In this document: in pieces, positions 1-8,945 of the stretch
How the letters are laid out: every line of letters begins with the position of its first letter
How positions within the stretch are numbered: the stretch's first letter is position 1
From: Anaerolineales bacterium
Lineage (GTDB): Bacteria; Chloroflexota; Anaerolineae; Anaerolineales; UBA11858
Direction of reading: 5' to 3'
DNA: 59,818 nt
NCBI GenBank assembly: GCA_024763275.1
Contig: JANTFT010000007.1
Location: 1 to 59,818 of the forward strand
The notes under the pieces: model-generated
Database searches by the model: none
The model's input: the letters and a program-made list of their open reading frames with translations, nothing else
Told to the model about the DNA's origin: nothing
Position numbers and translations under genes: made by a program

Positions 1-281
1 ATGATCCTGGCCTCTACGCCTGTCAGGCTGGAAGGCAGCTCAACGTAATTCACGCCGTCAAAACCACCTCCCTTTTCTACCGGCTCATTCTTCCAGGTGA
101 TCCGGAACAGGTTGCGGGAAGTGATATCCCAGAGACCAATTTTCTTGAGATCTTCCTTGACACTATCAGGAATCAGTTCAGGGTTTTTCATTTGCGCAAA
201 AGTCGGAACAATGATATTGCGCTCCCGGGCTCGTTCCACCGTTCTTTCCAACTGTTTTTCATCAATATGCAGATCAATCAT
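1..281 (-). CDS. PLP-dependent beta-family enzyme, N-terminal part
   Basis: This is the first 93 codons of a gene that runs off the left edge. The start is the ATG at 281, preceded on the minus strand by the ribosome site AAAGGAAG. The visible part has the pattern GLWDITSRNLFRITWKNEP, then a glycine-rich stretch and a VNYVELPSSLTGVEARI-type segment. From memory this matches proteins annotated as pyridoxal-5-phosphate-dependent protein beta subunit, relatives of cysteine synthase and tryptophan synthase beta. The catalytic lysine lies outside the window, so activity cannot be judged. It is the last visible gene of the minus-strand purine island and lies 47 bases beyond the glycosyltransferase. 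A role in processing an amino-acid product of purine breakdown is inference. Confidence 0.6.
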   Translation of the reverse strand, partial: MIDLHIDEKQLERTVERARERNIIVPTFAQMKNPELIPDSVKEDLKKIGLWDITSRNLFRITWKNEPVEKGGGFDGVNYVELPSSLTGVEARI

Positions 282-328
282 GTTCTTCTTCCTTTCATAA
301 ATTAAGAAATTTTTTCGATTTACCAACC

Positions 329-1297
329 TTATTCACCAGCGGTCTTATCTGCCTGCTCTTGCTTCACCTCCAAATCTTCTCGGACAATATACAGCGGCCT
401 GTCCCTGGCCTCATCATATAAGCGGCCGATATACGCACCCAGGATGCCCAGGGATATCAGCTGCACTCCCCCCAGGAACAGGACCGCTATTAAAGTGGTG
501 GCCTGTCCCAGTAAGGGATGGGATCCGGTCATCCGGAGAATGACCACTGCTGGAATAGCCAGGATGCTCAATCCAGCCACAAAGAATCCCAGATAGGTTG
601 CCAGCTGCAGCGGGAAGTATGAAAAGCCCGTTATGGCATCGCTGGCCAGCCGGAACATCTTTTTGAGAGGGTACTTGGTTTCTCCCGCGAACCTTTCAGC
701 TCTCTCATATTCCACACCGGTCTGTCTGAACCCCACCCAGACTGACATCCCCCGCAGGAAGCGGTGTTTCTCCCGCATGCCGTTCAGCACCTGGACCACC
801 TTGCGGTCCAGCAGGCGGAAGTCACCGGTATCCATCGGCAGGTTGATGTCTGTGATGCGCTGGATCAGGCGGTAAAAGGCCGCTGCAGAAAACAGCTTGA
901 ACCAGCTTTCACCCTCTCTTTTTGACCGGACCGCATAGACAACCTCGTATCCTTCCCGCCATTTTTCAATCAGCTGCAGGATGACTTCCGGGGGATCCTG
1001 CAGGTCAGCGTCAATGATGATCACTGCCTCTCCCTGGCTGCGGTCCAGACCCGCGGTCACAGCGATCTGATGCCCAAAATTACGGGCAAAAATGACCGGG
1101 ACAATTTTATCATCTTTAGCCGCTAAATCCAGGATGGCTGCTGTAGACCCGTCGGAGGAACCGTCATCAACCATCACAAATTCCCAGGATTCCCCGGTTC
1201 CATCCATGACCGCACTTACCCGGTCATACAGAGCCTGGATATTGTCAATCTCGTTATAGATGGGAGCGATGATAGTATAGATGGGCTTACCTCTCAT
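329..1297 (-). CDS. Family 2 glycosyltransferase, GtrB/DPM1-like membrane type
   Basis: The 322-residue protein has an N-terminal GT-A domain with the nucleotide-sugar motif DDGSSDGS near residue 45 and the metal/acceptor motif DADLQDPPE near residue 96. Two hydrophobic helices follow at about 230-255 and 265-295, ending in a basic cytoplasmic tail. This layout is that of polyprenyl-phosphate glycosyltransferases such as GtrB, which move a sugar from a nucleotide donor onto a lipid carrier at the inner face of the membrane. The ATG follows AAAGGCAGG at good spacing. It sits 32 bases after the threonine-synthase-like gene and before the PLP enzyme, an odd place for envelope biosynthesis. Sugar and lipid specificity cannot be read from the sequence. 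Confidence 0.85.
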   Translation of the reverse strand: MRGKPIYTIIAPIYNEIDNIQALYDRVSAVMDGTGESWEFVMVDDGSSDGSTAAILDLAAKDDKIVPVIFARNFGHQIAVTAGLDRSQGEAVIIIDADLQDPPEVILQLIEKWREGYEVVYAVRSKREGESWFKLFSAAAFYRLIQRITDINLPMDTGDFRLLDRKVVQVLNGMREKHRFLRGMSVWVGFRQTGVEYERAERFAGETKYPLKKMFRLASDAITGFSYFPLQLATYLGFFVAGLSILAIPAVVILRMTGSHPLLGQATTLIAVLFLGGVQLISLGILGAYIGRLYDEARDRPLYIVREDLEVKQEQADKTAGE

Positions 1298-1329
1298 GGT
1301 TTACCTGCCTTTCCCGGATTCACCGGAAA

Positions 1330-2571
1330 TCAGCTTTCCAACAACTTCCTGACGCTTTCCAAATCCGGTGGAATTACAGGCGCCTCACCGGCTGCCTGTC
1401 TGGCTGCTTTGACGTCCTTCAAACCACTACCGGTATTCAACACCAGCACAGGATCGTCTTCTGCGACCAGTCCGTCCTCAAGGGCCTTCTTCAATCCCGC
1501 ATAAGAAGTCGCCCCGGCAGGTTCCGCGAAAATTCCCACCTCCCCCAGGTCCGAGATCGCCTGCAGGATCAACTCATCCTCCACTCCGACATAGGCTCCT
1601 CCGGTCTGGGTGGCAGCGCGCAGGGCCCGTAAGCCATCGCTGGGCAGATTCACCGATATGCTGTCCGCCAGTGTGTCAGCCGCAACCGGAAGGATCTCCT
1701 CCTTGCCGGAAAGGAAGGCGTTGTATATAGCGGCAGAGCCAGTGGACTGGCAGCCGAAGATCCGCGGCATGGTCTGGATCTGGCCAATTTCCAGCAAGTC
1801 TTTAAACCCCTTATGAATTCCAGAGATGATGTTGCCATCCCCTACGGAAACGAAAACCGCCAGCGGCCGGTCAAGAGGGTTCTCAAGCAGCACCTGCTCC
1901 CAGATCTCAAAGGCAGCGGTCTTCTTACCCTCTGCCGTAAAGGGGTTGTAACCTGTGTTGCGATTGTACCAGCCGTATTCCTCGGTTGCTTCCAGGGAAA
2001 GCTGGTAAGCCGCGTCGTAGTTGTCATCCACCAGGATCACCCGGGCTCCATAGATCAGCAGCTGGGCGATCTTGGCTGGCGGAGCGGTTTTCGGCGCGAA
2101 GATGACCGATTCCTGGTCCACTGCTGCGGCCATACCTGCCAGGGCCGCCCCGGCATTTCCGGTGGAGGCTGTGACCACTACCTCAGCCCCAATCTCTTTG
2201 GCACGCGCTACCAGCACAGCGCTGGCCCGGTCTTTAAAACTGGCCGTGGGATTACTGCTCTCATCCTTGACCCAGAGCTGTTTTAATCCCAGTTTTTCCT
2301 TAAGTTGAGGAGGAGAAAACACAGGAGTCCAACCCGCGGACCGCAGGGTGGTGCCTTCCCCGATCAGATTGGAAACCGGAATTAGCGAAAAATAGCGCCA
2401 CAGGGAAAACTCATCCTTTAAAATCAGGTCAGCTGGTTCCTTCCCTTTCAGATTCTCATAATCCAGCATAACATCCAGAATACCGTTATCTTCCGGACAG
2501 GTATAGGTCACCTCATCTGGCTGATAGGTCTTCCCGCAAACAGAACATCGATAACCGACAAAACTTCCCAT
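1330..2571 (-). CDS. Threonine synthase-like PLP enzyme
   Basis: The 413-residue protein starts with a zinc-ribbon-like segment (Cys9, Cys12, Cys25) typical of class II threonine synthases. The PLP-binding lysine is Lys113 in the motif ASFKDRAS, and glycine-rich phosphate-binding loops follow (STGNAGAA near 137; NTGSG near the C-terminus). True ThrC converts O-phosphohomoserine to threonine. This copy lies inside a purine-catabolic cluster without hom or thrB, and ThrC relatives include ammonia-lyases acting on small amino acids such as diaminopropionate. A lyase role on 2,3-diaminopropionate or serine is therefore a reasonable alternative. The ATG is preceded by AAGGAGC about 11 bases upstream. 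Fold assignment is firm and substrate is open. Confidence 0.8.
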   Translation of the reverse strand: MGSFVGYRCSVCGKTYQPDEVTYTCPEDNGILDVMLDYENLKGKEPADLILKDEFSLWRYFSLIPVSNLIGEGTTLRSAGWTPVFSPPQLKEKLGLKQLWVKDESSNPTASFKDRASAVLVARAKEIGAEVVVTASTGNAGAALAGMAAAVDQESVIFAPKTAPPAKIAQLLIYGARVILVDDNYDAAYQLSLEATEEYGWYNRNTGYNPFTAEGKKTAAFEIWEQVLLENPLDRPLAVFVSVGDGNIISGIHKGFKDLLEIGQIQTMPRIFGCQSTGSAAIYNAFLSGKEEILPVAADTLADSISVNLPSDGLRALRAATQTGGAYVGVEDELILQAISDLGEVGIFAEPAGATSYAGLKKALEDGLVAEDDPVLVLNTGSGLKDVKAARQAAGEAPVIPPDLESVRKLLES

Positions 2572-2601
2572 GCTACTATGCTCCTTCTTTCTTATCTAAC
2601 A

Positions 2602-4863
2602 TCAACTCACTTTATTCAGCCCCAGCACCTTTTCCGGTGTGATAGGAAGGTCACAAATGCGCACCTGGATGGCATCATACAGGGCGTTGGCTACCGCAGG
2701 CGCTGTAGGAACAAGGGGAATCTCGCCAACTCCCTTAGCCCCATAGGGTCCACTGGTCTCAGGTACTTCGAGAATGATGGTCTGGTAGTTTTCCGGCAGA
2801 TCCAGCGCAGTGGGAAGCAAATACTCAGTAAAACTATCCACCCAGGACTCACCTTTGCGGAGCATAGTTTCAGAAAGGGCATATCCCAGACCGGTCGCTA
2901 CGCCGCCTTCTATCTGCCCCTCAACCCCCAGCCTGTTGATCACTTTACCAACGTCATGGATGGCGGCAAGATGTGTCACTTCCACAGTACCGAGGTCAGG
3001 GTCGACCTCAACCCTGACCACCTGGGCTCCAAAGCAGTACAGCACATGGGGCATCCCGATAGGCAGGTGCTGGGGAGTGGTCTCTTCAGGATAAGGAAAA
3101 CTAAAGGTGCTCTCGGCTTCCAGGGTGATGGAATCCTCTGCCAGCCTGCTGATGAACTCGACTGCTGGAATTTCACTGCCGTCGGGTTTGAGAACCATGC
3201 CATTTTGATAGTTAAGCTGGTCTGCGGGGATGTCCAACAGCCTGCCGGCCCCCTTCAGAAGAGCCTGGATCAATTTCTGAGAGGCATCTACCAGGGCATT
3301 GCCGACCAGATAAGTCATCCGGGATGCGCAGGTTACGTTTCCGTTGGGAGTTACCAGGGTATCGAGCGGCAAACTGCGCACCTGGTCAAAGGGAATTCCC
3401 AATGACTCCGCGGTGATCTGCTCCGCTGCGGCAGCCAGCCCCTGTCCCAGATCGGGAGATCCCAGATAAATTAAAACGCTTCCATCGGGAGCCCATTCCA
3501 GTTTGTGGCTGGAATCATCAGGCACATTGGCACCCAAACCCATCGATTGGGCTGCCAGGGCAATGCCTACTCCAGACAATTTCCCCTCCGGGGTTGGTAC
3601 AGCCCTGAACTCTTCCACGAGCTCCCTGCCCTTCTGCAAACACTTTGTGAGAGCAAGAGCTGAATCGTTGATGGTCACTTTAGTGAAAATCTGATCGCCG
3701 GGATGCAAAATGTTCTTTTCCCGGATCTGGATGGGGTCAAGCTCCACTTTCTCCGCCAGCATATCCAGAGCGCTTTCCACCGCGAAATGGGTCTGCGGGC
3801 TGCCGAATCCCCGCATCGCCCCTGAGAGGGGAGAATTTGTGTAAACCACAAAGGTATCCACCCGTACATGGGGAACTCGATAGGATCCGGTCATGGTTTC
3901 GGTGAGTATCATGGCAACCGCCGGCCCGTAAGACGCATAGGCGCCGGTATCCATGTAAGCCTCCGCCTGCACAGCAGTTATCGTCCCATCCTTTCTTGCT
4001 CCCAACTTGTAGTGAATATGAGCAGGATGGCGTTTGGGATGGGCCAAAAAGGATTCCCGGCGGCTGTTGACCAACCTGACCGTTCCCTGGATCTTCCAGG
4101 CTCCCAGCGCGGCCAGAATGGCCAGGCTGGAATCTTCCTTTCCTCCGAACGCGCCGCCGATCACAGCGCCTTTTACTCGCACCCGATCTACCGGCATGTT
4201 CAAGGCAGCAGAGATTGCCGCCTGGTCGGTGAAGGGATGTTGAGAACTGACCCAGACGGTTACGGTCCCATCATCCTCCCAGACCGCCAGAGAGGCTTCC
4301 GGTTCCATGTATCCCGGGGAGATCCTGGGCAGAGAGAAGGTCTTTTCAACGATAACATCAGCCTCCTGGAAGCCGATCTCCGGATCCCCATCTCCAACAT
4401 GGATCTCAGAGACCACATTGCCATCCGGATGCAGTTGGGGCGCATCCGCCTGAACCGCTTCGAGGGGATCAAATACTGGTTCCAGCTCCTGATAGCGGAT
4501 CTTTACGCTTTCCCGGGCTTGTTCAGCCGCTTTGAGTGAACGGGCTATCACCAGAACTACCGGTTCACCCAGGTGGCGAACCACTTCCCAGGCCAGAGAG
4601 GGCTGGTCCTGGATCAAAGGGCCAAATACCTTTTCGCCAGGAATATCCTCGGCGGTGATGACTGCCTGGACTCCCGGAACCCTTACAGCCGCCGAAGTGT
4701 CTATTTCCAGAATGCGGGCATGGTGGTGTGGGGAACGGAGGATCACACCATAGCTGAGATTCTCTACTGGTAAATCCGCCGTGTAGAGGGCTTTCCCGAC
4801 AGCCTTTTCCCAGGCATCTTTGCGGATGACCCCTTTCCCTATGGATTGGTAATTTTCAGTCAT
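2602..4863 (-). CDS. xdhA: Xanthine dehydrogenase-type molybdenum subunit
   Basis: The 753-residue protein is the molybdopterin-binding subunit of a xanthine dehydrogenase family hydroxylase. The N-terminal hammerhead domain covers about residues 10-130 and the Mo-binding domain the rest. Visible landmarks are GGAFGGKE with Glu243, AMRGFG with Arg351 and GAKGVGEIP with Glu714. By comparison with bovine xanthine oxidase these correspond to the two purine-positioning residues (Glu802, Arg880) and the catalytic glutamate (Glu1261). That favours a purine substrate over an aldehyde or CO. It overlaps the iron-sulphur subunit gene by 8 bases and follows a strong GGGGGAGC ribosome site. The subunit works in the cytoplasm with the FeS and FAD subunits upstream. 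Confidence 0.9.
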   Translation of the reverse strand: MTENYQSIGKGVIRKDAWEKAVGKALYTADLPVENLSYGVILRSPHHHARILEIDTSAAVRVPGVQAVITAEDIPGEKVFGPLIQDQPSLAWEVVRHLGEPVVLVIARSLKAAEQARESVKIRYQELEPVFDPLEAVQADAPQLHPDGNVVSEIHVGDGDPEIGFQEADVIVEKTFSLPRISPGYMEPEASLAVWEDDGTVTVWVSSQHPFTDQAAISAALNMPVDRVRVKGAVIGGAFGGKEDSSLAILAALGAWKIQGTVRLVNSRRESFLAHPKRHPAHIHYKLGARKDGTITAVQAEAYMDTGAYASYGPAVAMILTETMTGSYRVPHVRVDTFVVYTNSPLSGAMRGFGSPQTHFAVESALDMLAEKVELDPIQIREKNILHPGDQIFTKVTINDSALALTKCLQKGRELVEEFRAVPTPEGKLSGVGIALAAQSMGLGANVPDDSSHKLEWAPDGSVLIYLGSPDLGQGLAAAAEQITAESLGIPFDQVRSLPLDTLVTPNGNVTCASRMTYLVGNALVDASQKLIQALLKGAGRLLDIPADQLNYQNGMVLKPDGSEIPAVEFISRLAEDSITLEAESTFSFPYPEETTPQHLPIGMPHVLYCFGAQVVRVEVDPDLGTVEVTHLAAIHDVGKVINRLGVEGQIEGGVATGLGYALSETMLRKGESWVDSFTEYLLPTALDLPENYQTIILEVPETSGPYGAKGVGEIPLVPTAPAVANALYDAIQVRICDLPITPEKVLGLNKVS

Positions 4864-5335
4864 TTTGCTCCCCCTTCACCACCAGATGCACGGCGTCCAG
4901 CATCTTGTTGTAACCTGTGCAGCGGCAAAGATTGCCAGAAAGGCCCGCCCTGATCTGCTGATCCGAAGGGCGGGGATGGTGATCGAGGAGCGCCTTGGTC
5001 GCCAGCACCGCGCCGGGTGTGCAGTAGCCGCACTGGACAGCTCCCGCTTCCACGAAAGCCTTTTGAATAGGATGGTAGCCCTCTTGGGGGGTGATCCCTT
5101 CAATGGTGGTTACCTGCTGCCCCTCTACCTGGCCGATAAACACCAGGCAGGAGTTGACCGGCCGTCCATTGATGATCACCGTGCAGGCTCCGCACTCACC
5201 TTCACCACCACAAGCATCCTTGGCTCCTGTCAGTCCTAAATCCTGGCGCAGGACATCGAGCAGGGTCCGGTTGGGCTCGCTTTGCAGGGCTATTTTCTCT
5301 CCGTTCAATGTGAATTCCACTTTGATCTCTTTCAT
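4856..5335 (-). CDS. xdhC: Xanthine dehydrogenase-type [2Fe-2S] subunit
   Basis: This 159-residue electron-transfer subunit has both expected clusters. The plant-ferredoxin-like cluster uses Cys42, Cys48, Cys51 and Cys63, and the helical-domain cluster uses Cys102, Cys105, Cys137 and Cys139 (QCGYCTPG and LCRCTGY). It passes electrons from the Mo centre to the FAD subunit. The ATG overlaps the stop codon of the FAD-subunit gene by four bases (ATGA) and follows GGGGGAGG, so translation is probably coupled. Length and domain order are normal for the family. The name follows E. coli usage, where xdhC is the FeS subunit; in other species xdhC names a maturation factor. Confidence 0.92.
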   Translation of the reverse strand: MKEIKVEFTLNGEKIALQSEPNRTLLDVLRQDLGLTGAKDACGGEGECGACTVIINGRPVNSCLVFIGQVEGQQVTTIEGITPQEGYHPIQKAFVEAGAVQCGYCTPGAVLATKALLDHHPRPSDQQIRAGLSGNLCRCTGYNKMLDAVHLVVKGEQND

Positions 5336-6201
5336 CCCATCCTCCCCCTAGCCTGTTCCGCAGCTGCTTCCAGAACCCTGGCCACGATCACTCCTGCCGC
5401 ATGCAAACGGTATTCCTCTGTGGAACGAATATCTGTGATGGGCCTGACCTCCTCCCGCGCCTGCTCGCCAGCTTTCTCAAAGACCTTTCTGTCAGGAACC
5501 TTGCCGCACAGAGAGCTCTCCGTTTCCCGGCAGCGGATGACCACCGGGCCGACTGCTCCCAGGGCAACCCGGGCTTTTGAAACAGAGCCCTTTTTATCCA
5601 ATACCACCGTGGCTGCGGCATTTACCACAGAGATCGCCATTCCTTTTCTCTTGCCAACCTTTATGAAATGTGAGCCCCAGCGGCCAGTCAGAGGTCGGAA
5701 GGAGATACTGTGAATGAACTCTCCCTCCTCAAGGGCAGTCTGGCCGGGACCGATCACCAGGGATTCCAGAGGAACTTCGCGCTCGCCAGACAGGTTCTGG
5801 ATCAATACGCTTGCCTCATAAACGAGCAGCGGCGGCAGTGTGTCCGCCGCCGGAGAGGCATTAGCGATATTTCCACCCAGAGTGCCCCGGCAGCGGGTTT
5901 GAGTAGAGCCGACGCTCTCCGCGGCTATCCGCAAAGCAGGATTCAGGTCGCTGACCAGCTGGGATTCAGCAATTTCCTGGTGGGTTGTCATCGCCCCGAT
6001 GACCACCCGGTCCCCCTGGTCCTCAATGAATCGGAGAGACCTAATCCCGCTTGTGTCTACCAGAATCTTAGGAGCCGATTTTCCCCGCCGCAATTGGGGG
6101 ATGATGTCTGTACCCCCGGCCAGGATCCGCGCTCCTGGCTGACTGAGGTTTTCTTTCAACTCAGCCACATTCCTGGGTCTAAGATAATCAAATTCCTGCA
6201 T
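5332..6201 (-). CDS. xdhB: Xanthine dehydrogenase-type FAD-binding subunit
   Basis: The 289-residue protein is the FAD subunit of the molybdenum hydroxylase. The phosphate-binding loop RILAGGTDII lies near residue 30, and the second FAD motif (RGTLGGNIANASPAAD) lies near residue 105. The C-terminal CO-dehydrogenase flavoprotein domain follows. I place the start at the ATG at 6201, which has GAGGGAG nine bases upstream; a TTG at 6219 in the same frame would overlap the adenine deaminase stop and is less likely. The gene order FAD, FeS, Mo and the overlapping ends argue that the three subunits are made stoichiometrically from one message. The electron acceptor (NAD, ferredoxin or other) is unknown. 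Confidence 0.9.
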   Translation of the reverse strand: MQEFDYLRPRNVAELKENLSQPGARILAGGTDIIPQLRRGKSAPKILVDTSGIRSLRFIEDQGDRVVIGAMTTHQEIAESQLVSDLNPALRIAAESVGSTQTRCRGTLGGNIANASPAADTLPPLLVYEASVLIQNLSGEREVPLESLVIGPGQTALEEGEFIHSISFRPLTGRWGSHFIKVGKRKGMAISVVNAAATVVLDKKGSVSKARVALGAVGPVVIRCRETESSLCGKVPDRKVFEKAGEQAREEVRPITDIRSTEEYRLHAAGVIVARVLEAAAEQARGRMG

Positions 6202-6215
6202 AAAAACAAACTCCC

Positions 6216-7970
6216 TCAATCTACAAAGGAACTGATCAGCTTGTGGCCGAACACATCCACCAGCCCTTTGTCCGTCATTCCCAGATCGGGAACGGTTGGC
6301 AGCCCGATAAAGGAAAGCGTCATAAAGGGAGCAGGCAGGGTACCACCAAGCTCGTGGTAAATATGGTTGATCTCTCCCAGATTCGCGATGATCCTGTCTA
6401 CCGGTTCTTCACTCAGCAGACCACCGATCGGGAGGGGAAGCCTGCCCAACACTTCCCCCTGGGACACTATCACGAATCCGCCCTGCATCTTCTCCAGCTC
6501 GGAAGCACACACCGCCATGTCACTGTCGTTGCTGCCGGCGACGATGATATTGTGATGGTCATGGGCAATGGAGGACGCCAGGGCGCCATTCTTCAGCCCA
6601 AAACCCTTAACAAAACTGATCCCGATGTTGCCGTTCTTGCCATGGCGCTCCACAACAGCTAACTTGAGGATGTCATTCTCAATATCGGGTATCACCCTGC
6701 CATCAATGACATTCAAGATGGCCTGCCGTTTGGTATTGATGATCTGGTCGGGGTACAAATCTATCACCCAGACCCGAGCCTGATCCTGGTCATGGGGCAG
6801 CTCAAAGTCCTCTGCTTGATCGCCCCTGGTCAGCTTGACTGTTTTGAACAGCCAGTCTGGATATTCCGGTCGGGGAAGCTTCCCGATATATTTACCACCT
6901 GCGACAACCTGCCTGCCTTTGAAGAACACCTGGTCCGGACGGATGTTTTCCAGATCATCGGCCAGGATGATGTCAGCCCACCTTCCAGGTGAAAGGGATC
7001 CCACCAGGTGCTCGATCCGGAAATGCTTGGCAGCGTTGATCGTTGCCATCTGGATGGCCTGCATGGGAGTCAAGCCCAGCTCAATAGCCCGGTTGACCAT
7101 AAAGTCTATATGGCCTTCCTCAAGGATCTCATCGGGATGTTTATCATCCGTGCAGAACATCAGATGCTGGGAATAGGTCCCTTCCCTGACCACACCCTCC
7201 AGGATCAGATCCAGATTCCTTTCCGTGCTTCCTTCCCGGATCAATACAGCCATGCCCAGACGCAGCCGGGTCAGGGCTTCCTGATAATCCACGCATTCAT
7301 GGTCATCTGTCAGTCCACCGCAGGCGTAAGCTACCAGCTCTTTTCCAACCCGGCCGACAGCGTGGCCATTGCAGATCTTTCCCAGGCGCTGGGCTGCTTC
7401 GATCTTCAGCAGGTATTCATCCCGCATCTCCAGGACCTTGGATGGATCCAGCTCGCCCAGACTGACCGCCTCGGGCCAGGTCAGGATCTCGCTGACAGCC
7501 CGCAGGTCCAGCTCCCCGCCGGTGGTTTCCAATCCAGGAGCAGTGGGAACGCGGGAGGAAACTTCCAGGAAGATATGATAATCGAGTTTATCCAGGGAAT
7601 GCAGCAGAGCCTTAAAACCTGCCAGCCCAGCTACGTTGGCGATTTCCATCGGGTCTGCGAGCATCACAGTCGTGCCCCGGGGAAGCAGCAGCTGAGATAG
7701 ATTTTCCGGTATTACCAGGGTGGAATCCAGGTGCACGTGGGTATCGATAAACCCGGGCAGGGCGTACCTGTCCCCACCGTCCAGCACCTGAACTGCCTGG
7801 TAATCTCCAGCGTAAGGCGTGACGATCCGGCCGTCTTTGACCCCAATCGAACCCGGCTCTACAGTGCTGTTGTAAACGTTGACCACCTGGACATTGTCAA
7901 CCCGCAGGTCCAGCGGCAGTTCACCGAGAGCTGCCCGGATCAAATCCTTTCGTTTTGCTAAACTGATCAT
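6216..7970 (-). CDS. Adenine deaminase family protein, divergent copy
   Basis: The 584-residue amidohydrolase has the adenine deaminase architecture: an N-terminal metal-binding barrel and a C-terminal adenine deaminase domain. The metal motif is H78-V-H80 followed by LDST, where most family members including the second copy in this window have an H-x-H-x-E-S pattern. The next conserved block reads DPMEIANV (106-113) instead of DPHEIANV. Later motifs (GHA, DDHEC, CTDDKHPDE, HDHHN) are intact. Ade converts adenine to hypoxanthine plus ammonia. The two substitutions suggest a shifted substrate, perhaps another 6-aminopurine or related ring. It lies 3 bases after the importer permease and just upstream of the xanthine dehydrogenase genes, which would take the deaminated product. 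Confidence 0.78.
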   Translation of the reverse strand: MISLAKRKDLIRAALGELPLDLRVDNVQVVNVYNSTVEPGSIGVKDGRIVTPYAGDYQAVQVLDGGDRYALPGFIDTHVHLDSTLVIPENLSQLLLPRGTTVMLADPMEIANVAGLAGFKALLHSLDKLDYHIFLEVSSRVPTAPGLETTGGELDLRAVSEILTWPEAVSLGELDPSKVLEMRDEYLLKIEAAQRLGKICNGHAVGRVGKELVAYACGGLTDDHECVDYQEALTRLRLGMAVLIREGSTERNLDLILEGVVREGTYSQHLMFCTDDKHPDEILEEGHIDFMVNRAIELGLTPMQAIQMATINAAKHFRIEHLVGSLSPGRWADIILADDLENIRPDQVFFKGRQVVAGGKYIGKLPRPEYPDWLFKTVKLTRGDQAEDFELPHDQDQARVWVIDLYPDQIINTKRQAILNVIDGRVIPDIENDILKLAVVERHGKNGNIGISFVKGFGLKNGALASSIAHDHHNIIVAGSNDSDMAVCASELEKMQGGFVIVSQGEVLGRLPLPIGGLLSEEPVDRIIANLGEINHIYHELGGTLPAPFMTLSFIGLPTVPDLGMTDKGLVDVFGHKLISSFVD

Positions 7971-7973
7971 GGA

Positions 7974-8945
7974 TCACAGACCGCGTTGACCGCGGATGTA
8001 AGGCAAACCGAGGGCCGCCGGAGTTCCAATGCGTTTACGGTTCGCCTCCCGGGAGCCAATCACCAGGAAGATCACCGTGAAGGCATAGGGCAGCATCTTC
8101 AGGAAGAAACCGTAATAAGTGTTGTAGAAGAACGGATTTGCCAGACCCAGAATGGTGGATGGACCCTGTATATCCAGCACCAGCCGGCGCAGGGCACCGA
8201 AGGTAAAGGCTCCGAAAGCCGCCTGAACTGGGTTCCACTGGGCAAAGATCACCAGACCAATAGCGATCCACCCCTGGCCGGATGTGGTCAAGGAACCGAA
8301 CCAGCCTGGAGAGATCGATAGGCTGATGGTCGCGCCAGCCAGCCCTGCCAGTAAGCCGCCTACGAAGACATACATGTACCGCAGGAAATAGACCCGAATA
8401 CCAAGTGTATCCGCTGCCGCAGGATACTCACCTACCGCGCGCAGATGCATCCCGGGCCGGGTGCGGTTGATATAGTACCAGGCCAGGGGAACGAACAGAT
8501 AGCCGATATACACCATGATGCTCTGATTTGTGAAAAAGATCCTTCCCAGGACCGGAATCCGGTCCAACAGGGGCAGGGTCAGCTTCGGGAGCTGGGGGAC
8601 GACATCACGTAAACTTGTCAGCCCTTCCCCGAACACCAGACTTATCCCGGTAGCGAGGAAATTCAGTGCCAGTCCGCTGATGACCTGATCTGCCTGGAGG
8701 GTGATGGCGATGAAGGCGTGCACCTGGCTTACCAACCCGGCAGCCAGCATGGCTACCAGCAGGCCAATCCAGGGATCATTGGTCGCTGCAGTTGCCTTAT
8801 AAGCGGACATAGCGCCTAAGAGCATCATGCCCTCTACACCGAGGTTGAGAACACCAGACCTCTCAGAAAAGATCTCTCCAACAGTCGCGTATAGAAGAAC
8901 TGTGCCGGTGGCGACCCCGGAAGCTAAAATAATTAACCAATCCAT
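7974..8945 (-). CDS. Nucleoside-type ABC importer permease (second)
   Basis: The 323-residue protein is almost entirely hydrophobic helices with the branched-chain-like permease fold (BPD_transp_2). The GVLNLGVEGMMLLGA pattern near residue 33 and the AVGEYPAAADTLGI coupling segment in the middle are typical of the NupC/YufQ half of BMP-dependent nucleoside importers. It should pair with the adjacent permease and the double ATPase in the cytoplasmic membrane. The ATG at 8945 directly follows the stop codon of the first permease, with GGAGGAATAA as ribosome site inside that gene's end, so the two halves are translationally coupled. Substrate is probably a purine nucleoside or base, inferred from the surrounding enzymes. 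Confidence 0.88.
   Translation of the reverse strand: MDWLIILASGVATGTVLLYATVGEIFSERSGVLNLGVEGMMLLGAMSAYKATAATNDPWIGLLVAMLAAGLVSQVHAFIAITLQADQVISGLALNFLATGISLVFGEGLTSLRDVVPQLPKLTLPLLDRIPVLGRIFFTNQSIMVYIGYLFVPLAWYYINRTRPGMHLRAVGEYPAAADTLGIRVYFLRYMYVFVGGLLAGLAGATISLSISPGWFGSLTTSGQGWIAIGLVIFAQWNPVQAAFGAFTFGALRRLVLDIQGPSTILGLANPFFYNTYYGFFLKMLPYAFTVIFLVIGSREANRKRIGTPAALGLPYIRGQRGL

Noticed and set aside
2578-3405. 275-codon open frame on plus opposite xdhA
   Set aside because: It lies wholly antisense to the xdhA gene, whose motifs are complete. The translated sequence shows no recognisable domain and there is no ribosome site.
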